Source of the DNA: JAEUMG01 sp963805405
GTDB lineage: Bacteria; Pseudomonadota; Alphaproteobacteria; Rhizobiales; Aestuariivirgaceae
DNA: 64,000 nucleotides
Reading direction: 5' to 3'
NCBI GenBank assembly: GCA_963805405.1
Contig: CAWDUC010000014.1
Coordinates: 1 to 64,000, forward strand
The stretch's first letter is position 1; every line of letters starts with the position of its first letter. The notes beneath the pieces are model-generated. The model was given only the letters and a program-made list of their open reading frames with translations. It ran no database searches and was not told the DNA's origin. Shown here piece by piece: positions 1 through 8,537 of the stretch. Both the position numbers and the translations under genes were made by a program.

Positions 1-988
1 CGTAGAAGCGCCCGTAGTAGACGTCGGCGGCCGCGAACTTGGGCGCGCGCAGGACCGTCAATGGCCGAGATCACGTCAGCCAGCCCAGCGCCCCGCGGAT
101 GCGGGTCCCCGTCAGGCCGGCCCGGTCCTGGATCCGATCCACGGCCACGATCCAGGACAGGGCCTCCACGATCCAGTCCCGGTCTGCCCCCAGCTCCACG
201 CGCGCCAGCGCCTGCTGGATCAGGGCCTCGATCACGGCCCGCCCCACCTCGGCCTCGTGGAACCCGCGCAGGAGCGGGAACACGTGGAACAGGCGGTCGG
301 AGTAGAGCACCAGCGAGCCGGTGGGGACCGCGACCAGCCGGTCGCGCATGGGCGCCGGCGCCAGCGTCAGGGCGCCCAGGGGGGGCGTCGGGCAGTTCCA
401 GCGCCGAGAGCGCAGCCAGGTCCCGGCGGCCTGGGCCACGTGCGCGATCCGGTTGGCGCGGTCCTCGTCGCCGGGCTCGCCCAGGACGCGCAGGGCGGGC
501 GCGTCCCCCGCGGCCGGCGCGGCGATCAGCACGTCCAGCGCGGGGCCGCGCAGGAGCGAGGGCGAGCGGGAGAGGAGGTGGACGCGCCCTGTCCGCGCCG
601 CGCAGCTCGTCCAGGACGTGCCCGTCCAGGAGCACGCCCGGGGCGGGCTCGCCCTGCTCGGCGTCCGGGACCCGCACGGCCAGGTCGAAGCGCGCCGGCA
701 CCGGCGGGAGGCGCGGGGGGTCGCGCTTCCCGTCCGCCCCCCGCTCGGGCACATACGGGATCAGTCCCCCGTCCGTGACCAGGCGCCCGTCGCGCACCCC
801 GAACGTGCCCAGGCGCGAGGGCACGTCCACCCGCCAGCGCAGGCGCAGGACCGCCTTCTGGCCGGGCGGGACCGGCGCCGGCAGCTGGACCACGATCGCG
901 GTCCCCTGCGGCATGCCCACCCCGGGCGGCAGCTCGCGCCACTCCAGGGGGTGGTGCTGGGGGTCGCGGACCCACAGGAGGTCCATGC
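1..988 (-). CDS. High-GC protein fragment, possibly M1-peptidase-like ectodomain (frameshifted)
   Basis: This minus-strand coding fragment belongs to a different, very GC-rich genome from what follows. Reading starts near 986 in one frame (MDLLWVRDPQ, then a beta-rich stretch with RLGTFGVRDG and LIPYVPERG), shifts near 570-600 into the frame containing DRLVAVPTGSLVLYSDR and LLRGFHEAEVGRA, and after a stop at 71-73 seems to continue toward the window edge (VLRAPKFAAADVYYGRF). The N-terminal style recalls the beta-sandwich part of M1 aminopeptidase-like proteins, but no HExxH zinc motif is visible, so the family call is weak. At least two frameshifts and one stop indicate sequence errors or decay. 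Both ends are truncated: one by the window, one by the junction at about 990. Confidence 0.35.
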
Positions 989-991
989 GAC

Positions 992-1686
992 CCCTCGTCG
1001 GTGATCGTGGATGGCACGACCTACATCAACGAGTGGCATCTGGCGACGAATAGCAACACCTACACGGCGACTTTTAATCTCACGGGCGGGTCGCATACCT
1101 TCACAATTGAATATTATGAAGCGGGTGGCAATGCGTTCATCGACTATCATCTGTCGCGAACCGGCGTGAATGCGCCTGCGCCCTCCAATCCGGGCGTCAA
1201 CACAGGGACGACGGCGACGATCACGACGGCGCGCTTGAATGTGCGCAATGCGCCGAACACGGGGGAACGATTCTGCTCAAAGTTAATCAGAGTGAGACCT
1301 ATTCTGTCATGGGTGCAAATGCTGATAAAAGCTGGTGGCAGATCAATGTGAATGGCACGGTTGGCTGGGTTTTCGGGCGCTACGTGTCGATTGCAGGCAA
1401 TTCTAATGTTGCTGTAACCAGCGGTGCAGCCCAAGTGGCGGCTCCGGCTGCTACGGGATATACCGTGACGGCGTTGGACACGGTGAACGTCCGCAGTGTG
1501 CCTAGCACACGCGGTTCAACGGTGTTGAGTAAAATACCGATTGGCGGACTTGCCCAGGTTGTTGGGCGCAATGCGAACAGCAGTTGGTGGCAGATCGAGT
1601 ACCAGGGAGTTATCGGCTGGGTGAGCGCACGCTATGCTCGGCTTCAACCTGCCGCGAGTCTGGCGAACATCCCGGTGACAGCATAA
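992..1686 (+). CDS. PA14-like / tandem SH3b surface protein, 5'-truncated, one frameshift
   Basis: The visible protein opens inside a PA14-like beta domain (VIVDGTTYINEW, then FTIEYYEAGGNAFIDY), followed by a short linker and two bacterial SH3 (SH3b) domains, each with the typical LNVRNAP / VNVRSVPSTRGS start and SWWQI..G.IGWV..RY core (about 1230-1395 and 1470-1650). SH3b repeats usually bind cell-wall or extracellular polymers, so an exported protein is likely, but the N-terminus and any signal peptide are lost at the junction near 990. A single-base frameshift lies near 1260-1265 within the first SH3b repeat: the reading resumes as GTILLKVNQSETYSVMG. It is followed directly by a strong terminator. 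Confidence 0.75.
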
Positions 1687-1710
1687 GTTAGTTGGGGTTC
1701 GGATATACGA

Positions 1711-1743
1711 GGGGCGGACGGGATGTTCGCCCCTTTTTGTTTT
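1711..1743 (+). terminator. Rho-independent terminator after the SH3b gene
   Basis: A fully paired 9-bp stem (GGGGCGGAC with GTTCGCCCC, allowing one G-T pair) closes a 5-nt loop and is followed by TTTTTGTTTT. It starts 25 bp after the SH3b stop codon. Confidence 0.85.
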
Positions 1744-2046
1744 AAAAACCTCACGCCCAACCTCTCTCTAAACGTTGAGGGGAGAGCAAGACAGAAATCT
1801 TTTACCAAATAAATTGTGAGACGAAGCGCTCATCCGGCGCACATATGTTTGAAGCACTATGGAAAGCCTGAATGAGCGCGACGCCTTCGGCAAAATATTA
1901 TGTGCTACTTTTTTTTAGAATCCGCGTTATAATGCGCCCCCGGTCATTTAGCATGAATTAATCAAATTTTGATGATTCTCTCATTTAACTGCGTTAGGCT
2001 TACCTCGCGTTCTGAACCCTCGCCTGAGGGAAAGAGTGAAGTAGGT
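1744..2046 (+). other. Non-coding leader upstream of the ABC operon
   Basis: About 300 bp with no convincing gene. It is AT-richer than its surroundings and contains TATAAT at 1928-1933, which could be a -10 element for the ABC transporter operon; no good -35 box is seen 17 bp upstream. A purine-rich GAAAGAGTGAAGTAGG stretch just before 2047 is the likely ribosome-binding region. Confidence 0.35.
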
Positions 2047-3037
2047 ATGATAGAAGTTCAAGATTTGACTAAGAAGTATGGTTCGGTGACGGCTGTGAAG
2101 GGCATTTCCTTCACCGCCAAACCCGGCCAGGTGACGGGCTTCCTGGGGCCGAACGGCGCTGGAAAAACCACCACCATGCGGATGCTGACCGGCTTCTTGC
2201 CGCCAACATCCGGTAAGGCGATGGTTGCAGGATACGATGTGTTTGACGAGAGCATGGAAGTCCGCAAACGGGTCGGCTATCTGCCGGAAAGTGTGCCGCT
2301 GTACCGCGATATGACGGCGCTGGCTTATCTCATGTATATCGGGGAAATTCGTGGGGTCAAAAACCGGCGTGATAAAGCGATGGAAGTACTGGAACGGGTG
2401 GCGCTGGCTGACCGCGCCAACAGCCGCATCCGCACCCTCTCCAAAGGTATGCGGCAGCGCGTCGGTCTGGCACAGGCGCTCCTCCATGATCCCGAAGTGC
2501 TGATTCTCGACGAACCAACCATCGGCCTCGACCCGTTTCAGGTGCTGGAACTGCGCGAACTGGTCCGCGAACTGGGACGCAGTCATACCCTGCTGTTCAG
2601 CACCCACATCCTCTCGGAAGCCGAACAGGTTTGCGACAATATGGTCATTATCAATCACGGACAAATCATGGCGGAAGGTTCGCCCAGCGAACTGCGCGGC
2701 AACCCTGGAACGCGGTGGACGTGTCCTGCTGCGCGTGAATGTCCAGCCGGATGCGCTCTGCCGGCTATTCAGCGACTGCCGGCGAAGTCGCCAGTGCCGG
2801 AATCTGCAGATGGATGGCATCATCGATCACGCCGTCAATCGTGCAGCAGTTGACCCGCGTCCGGCGATTGCCCGCGCGGTTGTCGAACAAAGGTTGGGAT
2901 TTGATCGAACTGCGCCCGTTGGCTGTCAATCTGGAAGAAATCTTCCTTGAAGTGACCCGACGGCAGGAATGGCACAGATACTACCAGCCGAACAGCCGTC
3001 TGAACCGCAACCGGAAAGTGAGGTCGTGCAATCATGA
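2047..3037 (+). CDS. ABC transporter ATPase, GldA-like (frameshifted 3' part)
   Basis: ATPase of an ABC-2 exporter. Walker A GPNGAGKTT, signature LSKGMRQR, Walker B VLILDEPTIGLDP and the FSTHILSEAEQ switch region are all intact in one frame up to about 2700. The C-terminal domain is scrambled by several frameshifts (2700-3000), but LIELRPLAVNLEEIFLEVT, the usual end of such ATPases, is visible in another frame, and the stop at 3035-3037 overlaps the next start as ATGA. The start at 2047 (MIEVQDLTKKYG) is preferred over an upstream in-frame ATG at 1969 because family members begin there and it has a ribosome-binding sequence. It heads a four-gene set: ATPase, permease, GldG-like protein, DUF4340 protein. 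Confidence 0.85.
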
Positions 3038-3795
3038 GGCAGATATTTGCCGTTTTTAAGCGCGAACTGGGCTTTATTTCCGTTCGCCCGTGGCTTATGC
3101 CATAGCCTTTGCGTTGCTGTTATTCTTCGGCTTGCTGTTTAGCAATAGCTCTGAGTCAGGCCAACCAGCAGGCGCCTGCCGATCAGGTTCGAACTATCAT
3201 TCCGAACGTGCTGCTGACCTTCCTGCTGTTTCTTGGTTGCGCCGCTGCTGACCATGCGTCTGCTGGCGGAAGAAACCCGCGAAGGCACGCTGGAAGTGCT
3301 GATGACGCTGCCCATGACGCGAATCGCAGTTCATCATCGGTAAGTTCCTCGCCGTGTGGGCCTATTACACCGTCATTCTGCTGCTGACCGTCGATTTATC
3401 ACGTCATCCTGACCATCGTCGGTATTCCGGATACTGGGCGCGCTTTCGGCATGTACTTCGGCGCATGGCTGTACGGTGGCGCGGCGCTGGCGGTCGCGCT
3501 GATCTGGTCAGCCGTGACTGAAGACCAGATCGTGGCGGCTTTCCTCGGTGCGGCACCGATATTGGTGCTGTATCTGGCGGAAGTCGCGGCCAGCTGGCGT
3601 TGGTGATCTGCACTCAATGTGACGGCATCTGGCGCGGCAGATTTTATCCGTGAATTCGGTTTGCAAGCCCACTACAACTCGACCATGCTGAACGGCGTTA
3701 TCCGCGCTGAAGATGTGCTTTATTTTGTATTTATGATAATCGCTGCGCTGTTCATCACGACGCGCATTGTAGAAGTCAGGCGGTGGAGATCATGA
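3034..3795 (+). CDS. ABC-2 family permease, GldF-like (multiple frameshifts)
   Basis: Membrane subunit partnered with the upstream ATPase. MRQIFAVFKRELG at the start, a hydrophobic helix (AFALLLFFGLLF), the conserved block MRLLAEETREGTLEVLMTLP characteristic of ABC-2 permeases of this type, and further helices (AALAVALIWSA; VFMIIAALFITTRIVEVR) can be read, but only by changing frame near 3085, 3180, 3240, 3310, 3395 and 3605. Start and stop both overlap the neighbours (ATGA junctions), typical of translational coupling, which argues that the real gene is intact and the indels are sequence errors. Confidence 0.75.
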
Positions 3796-5547
3796 ACATT
3801 CAAATCCAAATCCAAATCATGCCACAGGAACAAGAGCCTTTTATCCCGCCCTATTACATGCTGATTTTGGCGGTTATTGGCTTTATTGTCGCACTGGTTT
3901 TGGCCTGACTCAGCCGACGTTCAGTGTGGTCGGATGGGGCGGCTTGGGCTCAGCCATTCTCTCGATTGTCGTCTGGGGTTTCATGGCTCCCGATCAGGCA
4001 AAGGCGATTTTCACCGGACGCACGGCCCGTTTCGGCGGCACGAGTATCCTGGTGACGGTCATTTTTCTGGCGGCATTGGTCGGTATTTATGCGGTCATCC
4101 GCGACCAGAATTGGCGCGCGGATTTAACACAAAGCGACCAGTATTCGCTCACCGATGAAGGCCGCAAAGCAATCGGCGGTTTTGGCGCAGACCCCAAACT
4201 ACCGAAAGTCCAGATGCTGGCTTTCTACGGTGCGTCACAGGCTTCTACGCGGGATCAGGACAGCTTGTTATTCGAGGATTACGCCAAGACCAGCGGCGGC
4301 AAAATCAGCTATCAATTTGTAGACCCTGATCGTAATCCTGCTCAGACCACGCAATATAAAATCACCCGCCCTGGACAGATTTCGGTGGCGAAGCTGAATG
4401 AGGATGGCACGCCCGACCTCGAAAATGCGCAACTGGTCAATTTCTTCAACCAGGATGACCTGACCAACGCAGTGCTGCGGGTGGCTGCATCCGGCGATTT
4501 CCGCGCGTATTTCGTCAGCGTGGATGGCGGCCTGAAACTGACTGATACAGGCGGCACGGGCTTGTCGATATTGAATGATTCACTCACGAAGCGTTACAAC
4601 TGGAAGACGCAGGAAGTTTCGTTGTTTGAATTGACGGGCACGGACAGCAAAATAAAGCTCAACGATCCTGCTGCCGACGGCGAGGTCATGATCCTTGCGG
4701 GTGGTGATAAGGCCTTGACGGATGATGAATTGAAGGTCATCACCGATTATGTGGACAAAGGCGGCAGCCTGGTTGTTTTTGCCGCTCCGAGCGTGACCGC
4801 TGCAACTGATACTCAGGGTCAGAGCAGTGTCGCATCGAACAAGCCGTTGGCACTCGCCGACAACCTGTCGAATTATCTGTATACCAATTTTGGACTTCGG
4901 TTCGTGGATGATCTGGTTCTCGATCCAACACTGTCGGTGCAGTCTCCGGCTATTCCAGTGGCGACGGCCTTCAGCAGCACGAACTACATCACTAGTTCTT
5001 TTACCCCGAATAGTGAAGGTATTGTGTTTCAGCTACCCCACAGCATCGACGTTGCACCGACCCTCCCAGCGAGTGTGACTGTCGATGAATTGGCGAAGAC
5101 CAGCGACACGTCATTTGCCAAGACCGATATTCAGGCTGTTATCAACGGCGATACCACCCAGGCGGATACTGACCCGAAGGGGCCTTTCGTCCTGGCAGCG
5201 GCAGCAGAGAACAGCCAGACTCACGCTCGTGTGGTGATTTTTGGCAGCTCGACGGTGGCTTCAAATAATTTTGCATCGTTGGGTAGTGGTGTTGTAAATG
5301 TGGATGCTGCATTTAATACGCTGGTTTGGGCGACGCGCTTCAATGATTACTTCAGCACTGTCACCGTACAGAGTTCGGCGCGTCCACAGGATACGCCTGT
5401 TTTCGCCAATGACCAGATCATCCGTAACGTCTGAATCTGCTGACCATTTTTGTCCTACCGTTTGGCGTGTTAGCGATAGGGTTTCTGGTGTGGTGGAATA
5501 CCCGCGAACGCGCAGCACGTAACAATGCGACCAATCAGGAGAGTTAG
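3792..5547 (+). CDS. GldG-like ABC-associated membrane protein
   Basis: Auxiliary component of a Gld-type ABC system. Two N-terminal helices (PYYMLILAVIGFIVALVLA; then one near 3930) lead into a third (SILVTVIFLAALVGIYAVI), followed by the extracytoplasmic ABC-type transport auxiliary domain with RADLTQSDQYSLTDEGRKAI, the usual 'Dlt..k.ysLs..t' start of GldG, and the beta/alpha core DDELKVITDYVDKGGSLVVFAAP. A last helix (TIFVLPFGVLAIGFLVWW) and a basic tail follow a frameshift at about 5432, giving a stop at 5545-5547. A further frameshift is at about 3908. The first ATG overlaps the permease stop. Role inferred: coupling of the transporter to an extracytoplasmic substrate; in Chloroflexota the substrate is unknown. 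Confidence 0.8.
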
Positions 5548-5550
5548 ATC

Positions 5551-6348
5551 ATGCGTTTGAACCGAGGAACAATCCTCCTACTGCTTGCCAGCCTGATTGT
5601 GATTGTGGCGGTAGCACTGCTCAACAGCCAGCGTACCAGCGCGCCGGATGTGACACCCACTGCCACGCTAGGGGCGGGTGCAGGGCCGATTTTCCCAACG
5701 ATTGCCGATGTGAATAATCAGGGCACTATCGTTAAGTTTGAAGTGACCAACACGGTTGATAATCAGAAAGTCGTGATGACGAAAGATGCCGCGAATGTCT
5801 GGACAATTACGAAATCAGCGTCGCCGAGCGAATTGGCAACCGACCAGACCAAAGCTGTCGGAACGATGAGCGTGCTGGCATCACTGACCGCGTTGGATAG
5901 TTTTACGACTGACACATTAGCCGACTTCGGTCTGGATCAGCCCAAGTATACGATGGTGTTGACGGACAAGGACAATAAAACCTACACGTTGAAGATTGGC
6001 AATCAAAGCCCAGCGAACCCACGTTATTATGGGTTGGTTGATGACAACACGACAACCGTGTATGTATTGTCCAAAGATTTGATTGATGGCCTCATCAAGC
6101 AGATCACGGAACCACCTTATGTTCCGTCGCCGACACCGACAGCAACGTTTACTGCGACAGCTAACCCATATAGTGAAGTTGACCAGACGGCGACTGCGGT
6201 GATGGATCAGCAGACGGCAACCGCAATGGCTGAGATTACTGTAGAGGCTACACAGGAAGCGACAGCCGAAGCAGTTTCTCCAACGCTTGCGCCTACAACT
6301 GCGCCAACGGTGGCTGCGACTGAAGCAACAGCGGAGGCGACGCCCTAG
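5551..6348 (+). CDS. DUF4340 domain membrane-anchored protein
   Basis: This 265-residue protein has one N-terminal transmembrane helix (ILLLLASLIVIVAVALL, about residues 8-24), a DUF4340 domain (about 50-190, with LTALDSFTTDTLADFGLDQP and DKDNKTYTLKIGNQSP) and a disordered tail of about 65 residues made mostly of Thr, Ala, Glu and Pro. DUF4340 proteins habitually follow GldG-like genes, and here the start lies 3 bp after the GldG stop. The low-complexity tail is common in Chloroflexota exported proteins. Function unknown; probably an extracytoplasmic accessory of the ABC complex. Confidence 0.85.
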   Translation: MRLNRGTILLLLASLIVIVAVALLNSQRTSAPDVTPTATLGAGAGPIFPTIADVNNQGTIVKFEVTNTVDNQKVVMTKDAANVWTITKSASPSELATDQTKAVGTMSVLASLTALDSFTTDTLADFGLDQPKYTMVLTDKDNKTYTLKIGNQSPANPRYYGLVDDNTTTVYVLSKDLIDGLIKQITEPPYVPSPTPTATFTATANPYSEVDQTATAVMDQQTATAMAEITVEATQEATAEAVSPTLAPTTAPTVAATEATAEATP

Positions 6349-6473
6349 CCGTATGTAGACGACCTCTGGAGGCATGTCCATCTTCGGCAACGTGCCCCTC
6401 GTGTGAATGTTTAAATTTCAGTTGGTGACAGGCTGCGCGAAAAGAACCTGTGAATCCGACGCAAAGGATACTC

Positions 6474-6522
6474 AAACCCTCCTCCTGACTAACGGGAAGA
6501 GGGTTTTTGTATATTTTTTGTC
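6474..6522 (+). terminator. Rho-independent terminator of the ABC/GldG operon
   Basis: AAACCCTC (6474-6481) pairs perfectly with GAGGGTTT (6499-6506), with further partial pairing inside, and a T-rich run follows to about 6522. It sits 125 bp after the DUF4340 stop. Confidence 0.75.
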
Positions 6523-6549
6523 AACCTTGCTTTCGCGCTAGCGTAGGTT

Positions 6550-6564
6550 CTGTTAAGATAACAG
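6550..6564. promoter_or_regulatory. Palindrome upstream of the FHA-TIR gene (operator candidate)
   Basis: Perfect inverted repeat CTGTTA-AGA-TAACAG, 30 bp before the start codon of the FHA-FHA-TIR gene. Its position fits a repressor site or core-promoter overlap. No clear -35/-10 pair is seen. Confidence 0.4.
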
Positions 6565-6594
6565 TAGCACAATAAACAAAACAGCAGGGACACC

Positions 6595-7819
6595 ATGACC
6601 CGTCTGATTATGCGCCGGGGACCGCAACCCGGTAAAGTTTTCGAACTGAATGCCGATATTTTGACGATTGGCAGCGGCAGCAAGAATAATATCGTTATTC
6701 TGGACAACGACATCAGCCGGGAACACTGCCGCCTAATCCGCGTGATGGCCGACTTTGAAGTCAATGACCTGCGGTCTAAGCGAGGAACATTTGTAAACGG
6801 ACAGCGCGTCAGCAGTGGATGGTTGTTGAAACCGGGCAGTATCGTCGAGCTGGGCGAAAATGTAACTTTAGAGTATGAGCGTTCCGCCGCCGATGCTGAT
6901 TTATCACGGATGCCTGCTGGGAAGCCAATCCCGCGCAGTGATAAACCCGATGCCTCTTCGCCGCCTTCCCTGGTAGTTATCGCCGGGCCAAACGGCGGCC
7001 TGGTTTATCCGCTGAAAACTAAAGTGGTCAATATTGGGCGCGATTTGACGAATGATATTGTGGTGTCCGACCCGGAAGTCAGTCGCTTTCATATCCGGCT
7101 GCGCTGGGCGGAGACCAGTTTTGAAGTAGAAGACCTCGGCTCTACCAATGGCACATTATTGAATGGCGTTCACCTGGCCCCTGAAAATCCTACCTTGTTA
7201 CACGCCAACGATACAATACAGATCGCTACCCTGGCAGAGTTCCGTTATACATGGCAGCCCGATGATGTTGAGGTGGAAAGAGAGCACAAGCCTTCGCGAT
7301 CCAGCGCGAAAATGGGGACGAAGGAAATTGCTCAACTCGAAACCAATGAGTTCGAATATTCTTGGAACCAAGAGCAAGCGCAAAACCAGCCAGCTTGGTA
7401 CCGGATTGCAGCCGGGGGCGTTAGAAGACCATCTCTTCATTGCTTATGCGCGGGAGGAGTGGGAATCGATTGTCGCGCCGCTGGCCCTGATTTTGCAGGA
7501 TGCCGGATATAAGGTCTGGGTTGACCAATATCTGACACAGGGCGGTGATGATTGGCTGCTGGCGGTTGAGCAAGCGCTTTCGGAATGCTGGCTGCTGGTG
7601 GTGGTGGTTTCGCCGGAGGCTTTGAACGCGCGCCATGTCCGGTTGGCTTATCGCTATTTCCTCAATCGCGAGAAGCCCGTGATTCCGCTATTGTATACCA
7701 ATGTGGAAGACTTACCATTGGAATTAGCGAACCGGAAGTTGATTCATTATGACACCCATAACCGGAAGAAAAGCTTTGAAGAATTGGCGTCAGAGATTCA
7801 ACACCGGCAGAAGGGTTGA
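6595..7819 (+). CDS. FHA-FHA-TIR signalling protein (one frameshift)
   Basis: Two forkhead-associated phosphothreonine-binding domains and a C-terminal TIR domain in one polypeptide of about 408 residues. FHA1 (about 1-90) shows ILTIGSGSKNNIVI, ISREHCRL and SKRGTFVNG; FHA2 (about 120-215) shows NIGRDLTNDIVV, VSRFHIRL and LGSTNGTLLNG. After a linker, a frameshift in a G-run near 7415 moves reading into the TIR domain: HLFIAYAREEWESIV, GYKVWVDQ, LLVVVVSPEALNARHV, EKPVIPLLY. At the place where NAD-consuming TIR domains carry their catalytic Glu, the sequence reads HVRLAYRYF, with Ala (codon 7646-7648). So the TIR may be a non-enzymatic interaction module, unless the codon is a base error. FHA suggests recruitment to Ser/Thr-kinase-phosphorylated partners. 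Confidence 0.85.
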
Positions 7820-7881
7820 CCGAACAAACCGGACTAAATTCCTACGAAAATTTACTTTCTTTTCATAATTGTAAGTGATCT

Positions 7882-7903
7882 GTTTACAATTTGTCGTGTA
7901 AAC
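7882..7903. promoter_or_regulatory. Inverted repeat within a possible promoter upstream of the GAF gene
   Basis: GTTTACA and TGTAAAC form a perfect 7+7 inverted repeat with an 8-bp spacer. TTTACA at 7883-7888 followed after 17 bp by GATAAA could be a -35/-10 pair, so the palindrome would cover the promoter spacer. It lies about 50 bp upstream of the next start codon (7954). Confidence 0.4.
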
Positions 7904-7953
7904 TTGATAAAGACTCAACAATTCATTCCCCACGTATTTAAGAAGGGCCGTTC

Positions 7954-8300
7954 ATGTTAAGCGAACGCCAACGGCTTGAGGCACTCTATCACATCGCCAA
8001 AGCATTGCGCCAGCAAGAGTCGAGCACTCAAGCAGTTCTTCACACGGCGCTTCATATGACCAGTACCGCCATCGGCGTCGAGCATGGCGCTGTTGTCACG
8101 TTTCGGAAAGATGACAAAGTTGGCGATGTCATTGTGCTGGGAGCCGAAAGTAACCCCGATGCAAACCATAAATTGTGGCAGCGGCTTATCACACGCGGGT
8201 TGATCGGCTTTGTACATCATGGGCAGCGCACCATCGTTGTACGCGACATCACCACTGATCCACGCTGGCCGTTATTGGCTGAAGCGCCCGGTGTACCCAA
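7954..8300 (+). CDS. GAF-domain sensor protein, N-terminal fragment cut at the junction
   Basis: Start of a GAF-type sensory protein, likely a histidine kinase or adenylate/guanylate cyclase in life. MLSERQRLEALYHIAKAL is the usual N-terminal helix, followed by a GAF fold (LHTALHMTSTAIGVEHGAV, VIVLGA, GLIGFVHHGQRTIVVRDITTDPRW). The GAF fold is interrupted at about 8295-8302, where the sequence changes to an alphaproteobacterial DUF58 gene in another frame; the open frame that continues to 8382 is artefactual. Confidence 0.75.
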
Positions 8301-8301
8301 A

Positions 8302-8537
8302 AGTGGTTCAGCAACGGCAAGACGGAGAACCTCCGCGAAGCCTACCAGCAGAAATTGCAGGAGCGGCGCGCCGAATGCGTGACCTTGCGCATCGTCTGCG
8401 GTTGGACCTTCACGGTTCATCGCACCAATGCGCCGCCGCTGACCCTCCTCCTCGCGCTGCACGCCTTGATCGGCGGTGAAAAGAGCCGCGTCGCCCGCAC
8501 CAAGGATGGTCTGTGTATCCCGTCCTCAAAGCCATGA
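8302..8537 (+). CDS. DUF58 protein, C-terminal fragment
   Basis: The C-terminal end of a DUF58 (MoxR-associated, vWA-like) protein, reading KWFSNGKTENLREAYQQKL and then WTFTVHRTNAPPLTLLLALH, the conserved end of the family. The N-terminal part is missing because of the junction at about 8300. Its TGA (8535-8537) overlaps the next ATG (8534), as expected for the MoxR-DUF58-DUF4159 operon in Alphaproteobacteria, where DUF58 proteins work with AAA+ MoxR ATPases in envelope or metal-insertion chaperone roles. Confidence 0.7.

Noticed and set aside
61..1053. Long plus-strand open frame rich in Arg, Pro, Ser and Gly
   Set aside because: It is the antisense of a GC-rich minus-strand gene; composition is that of a frame shadow.
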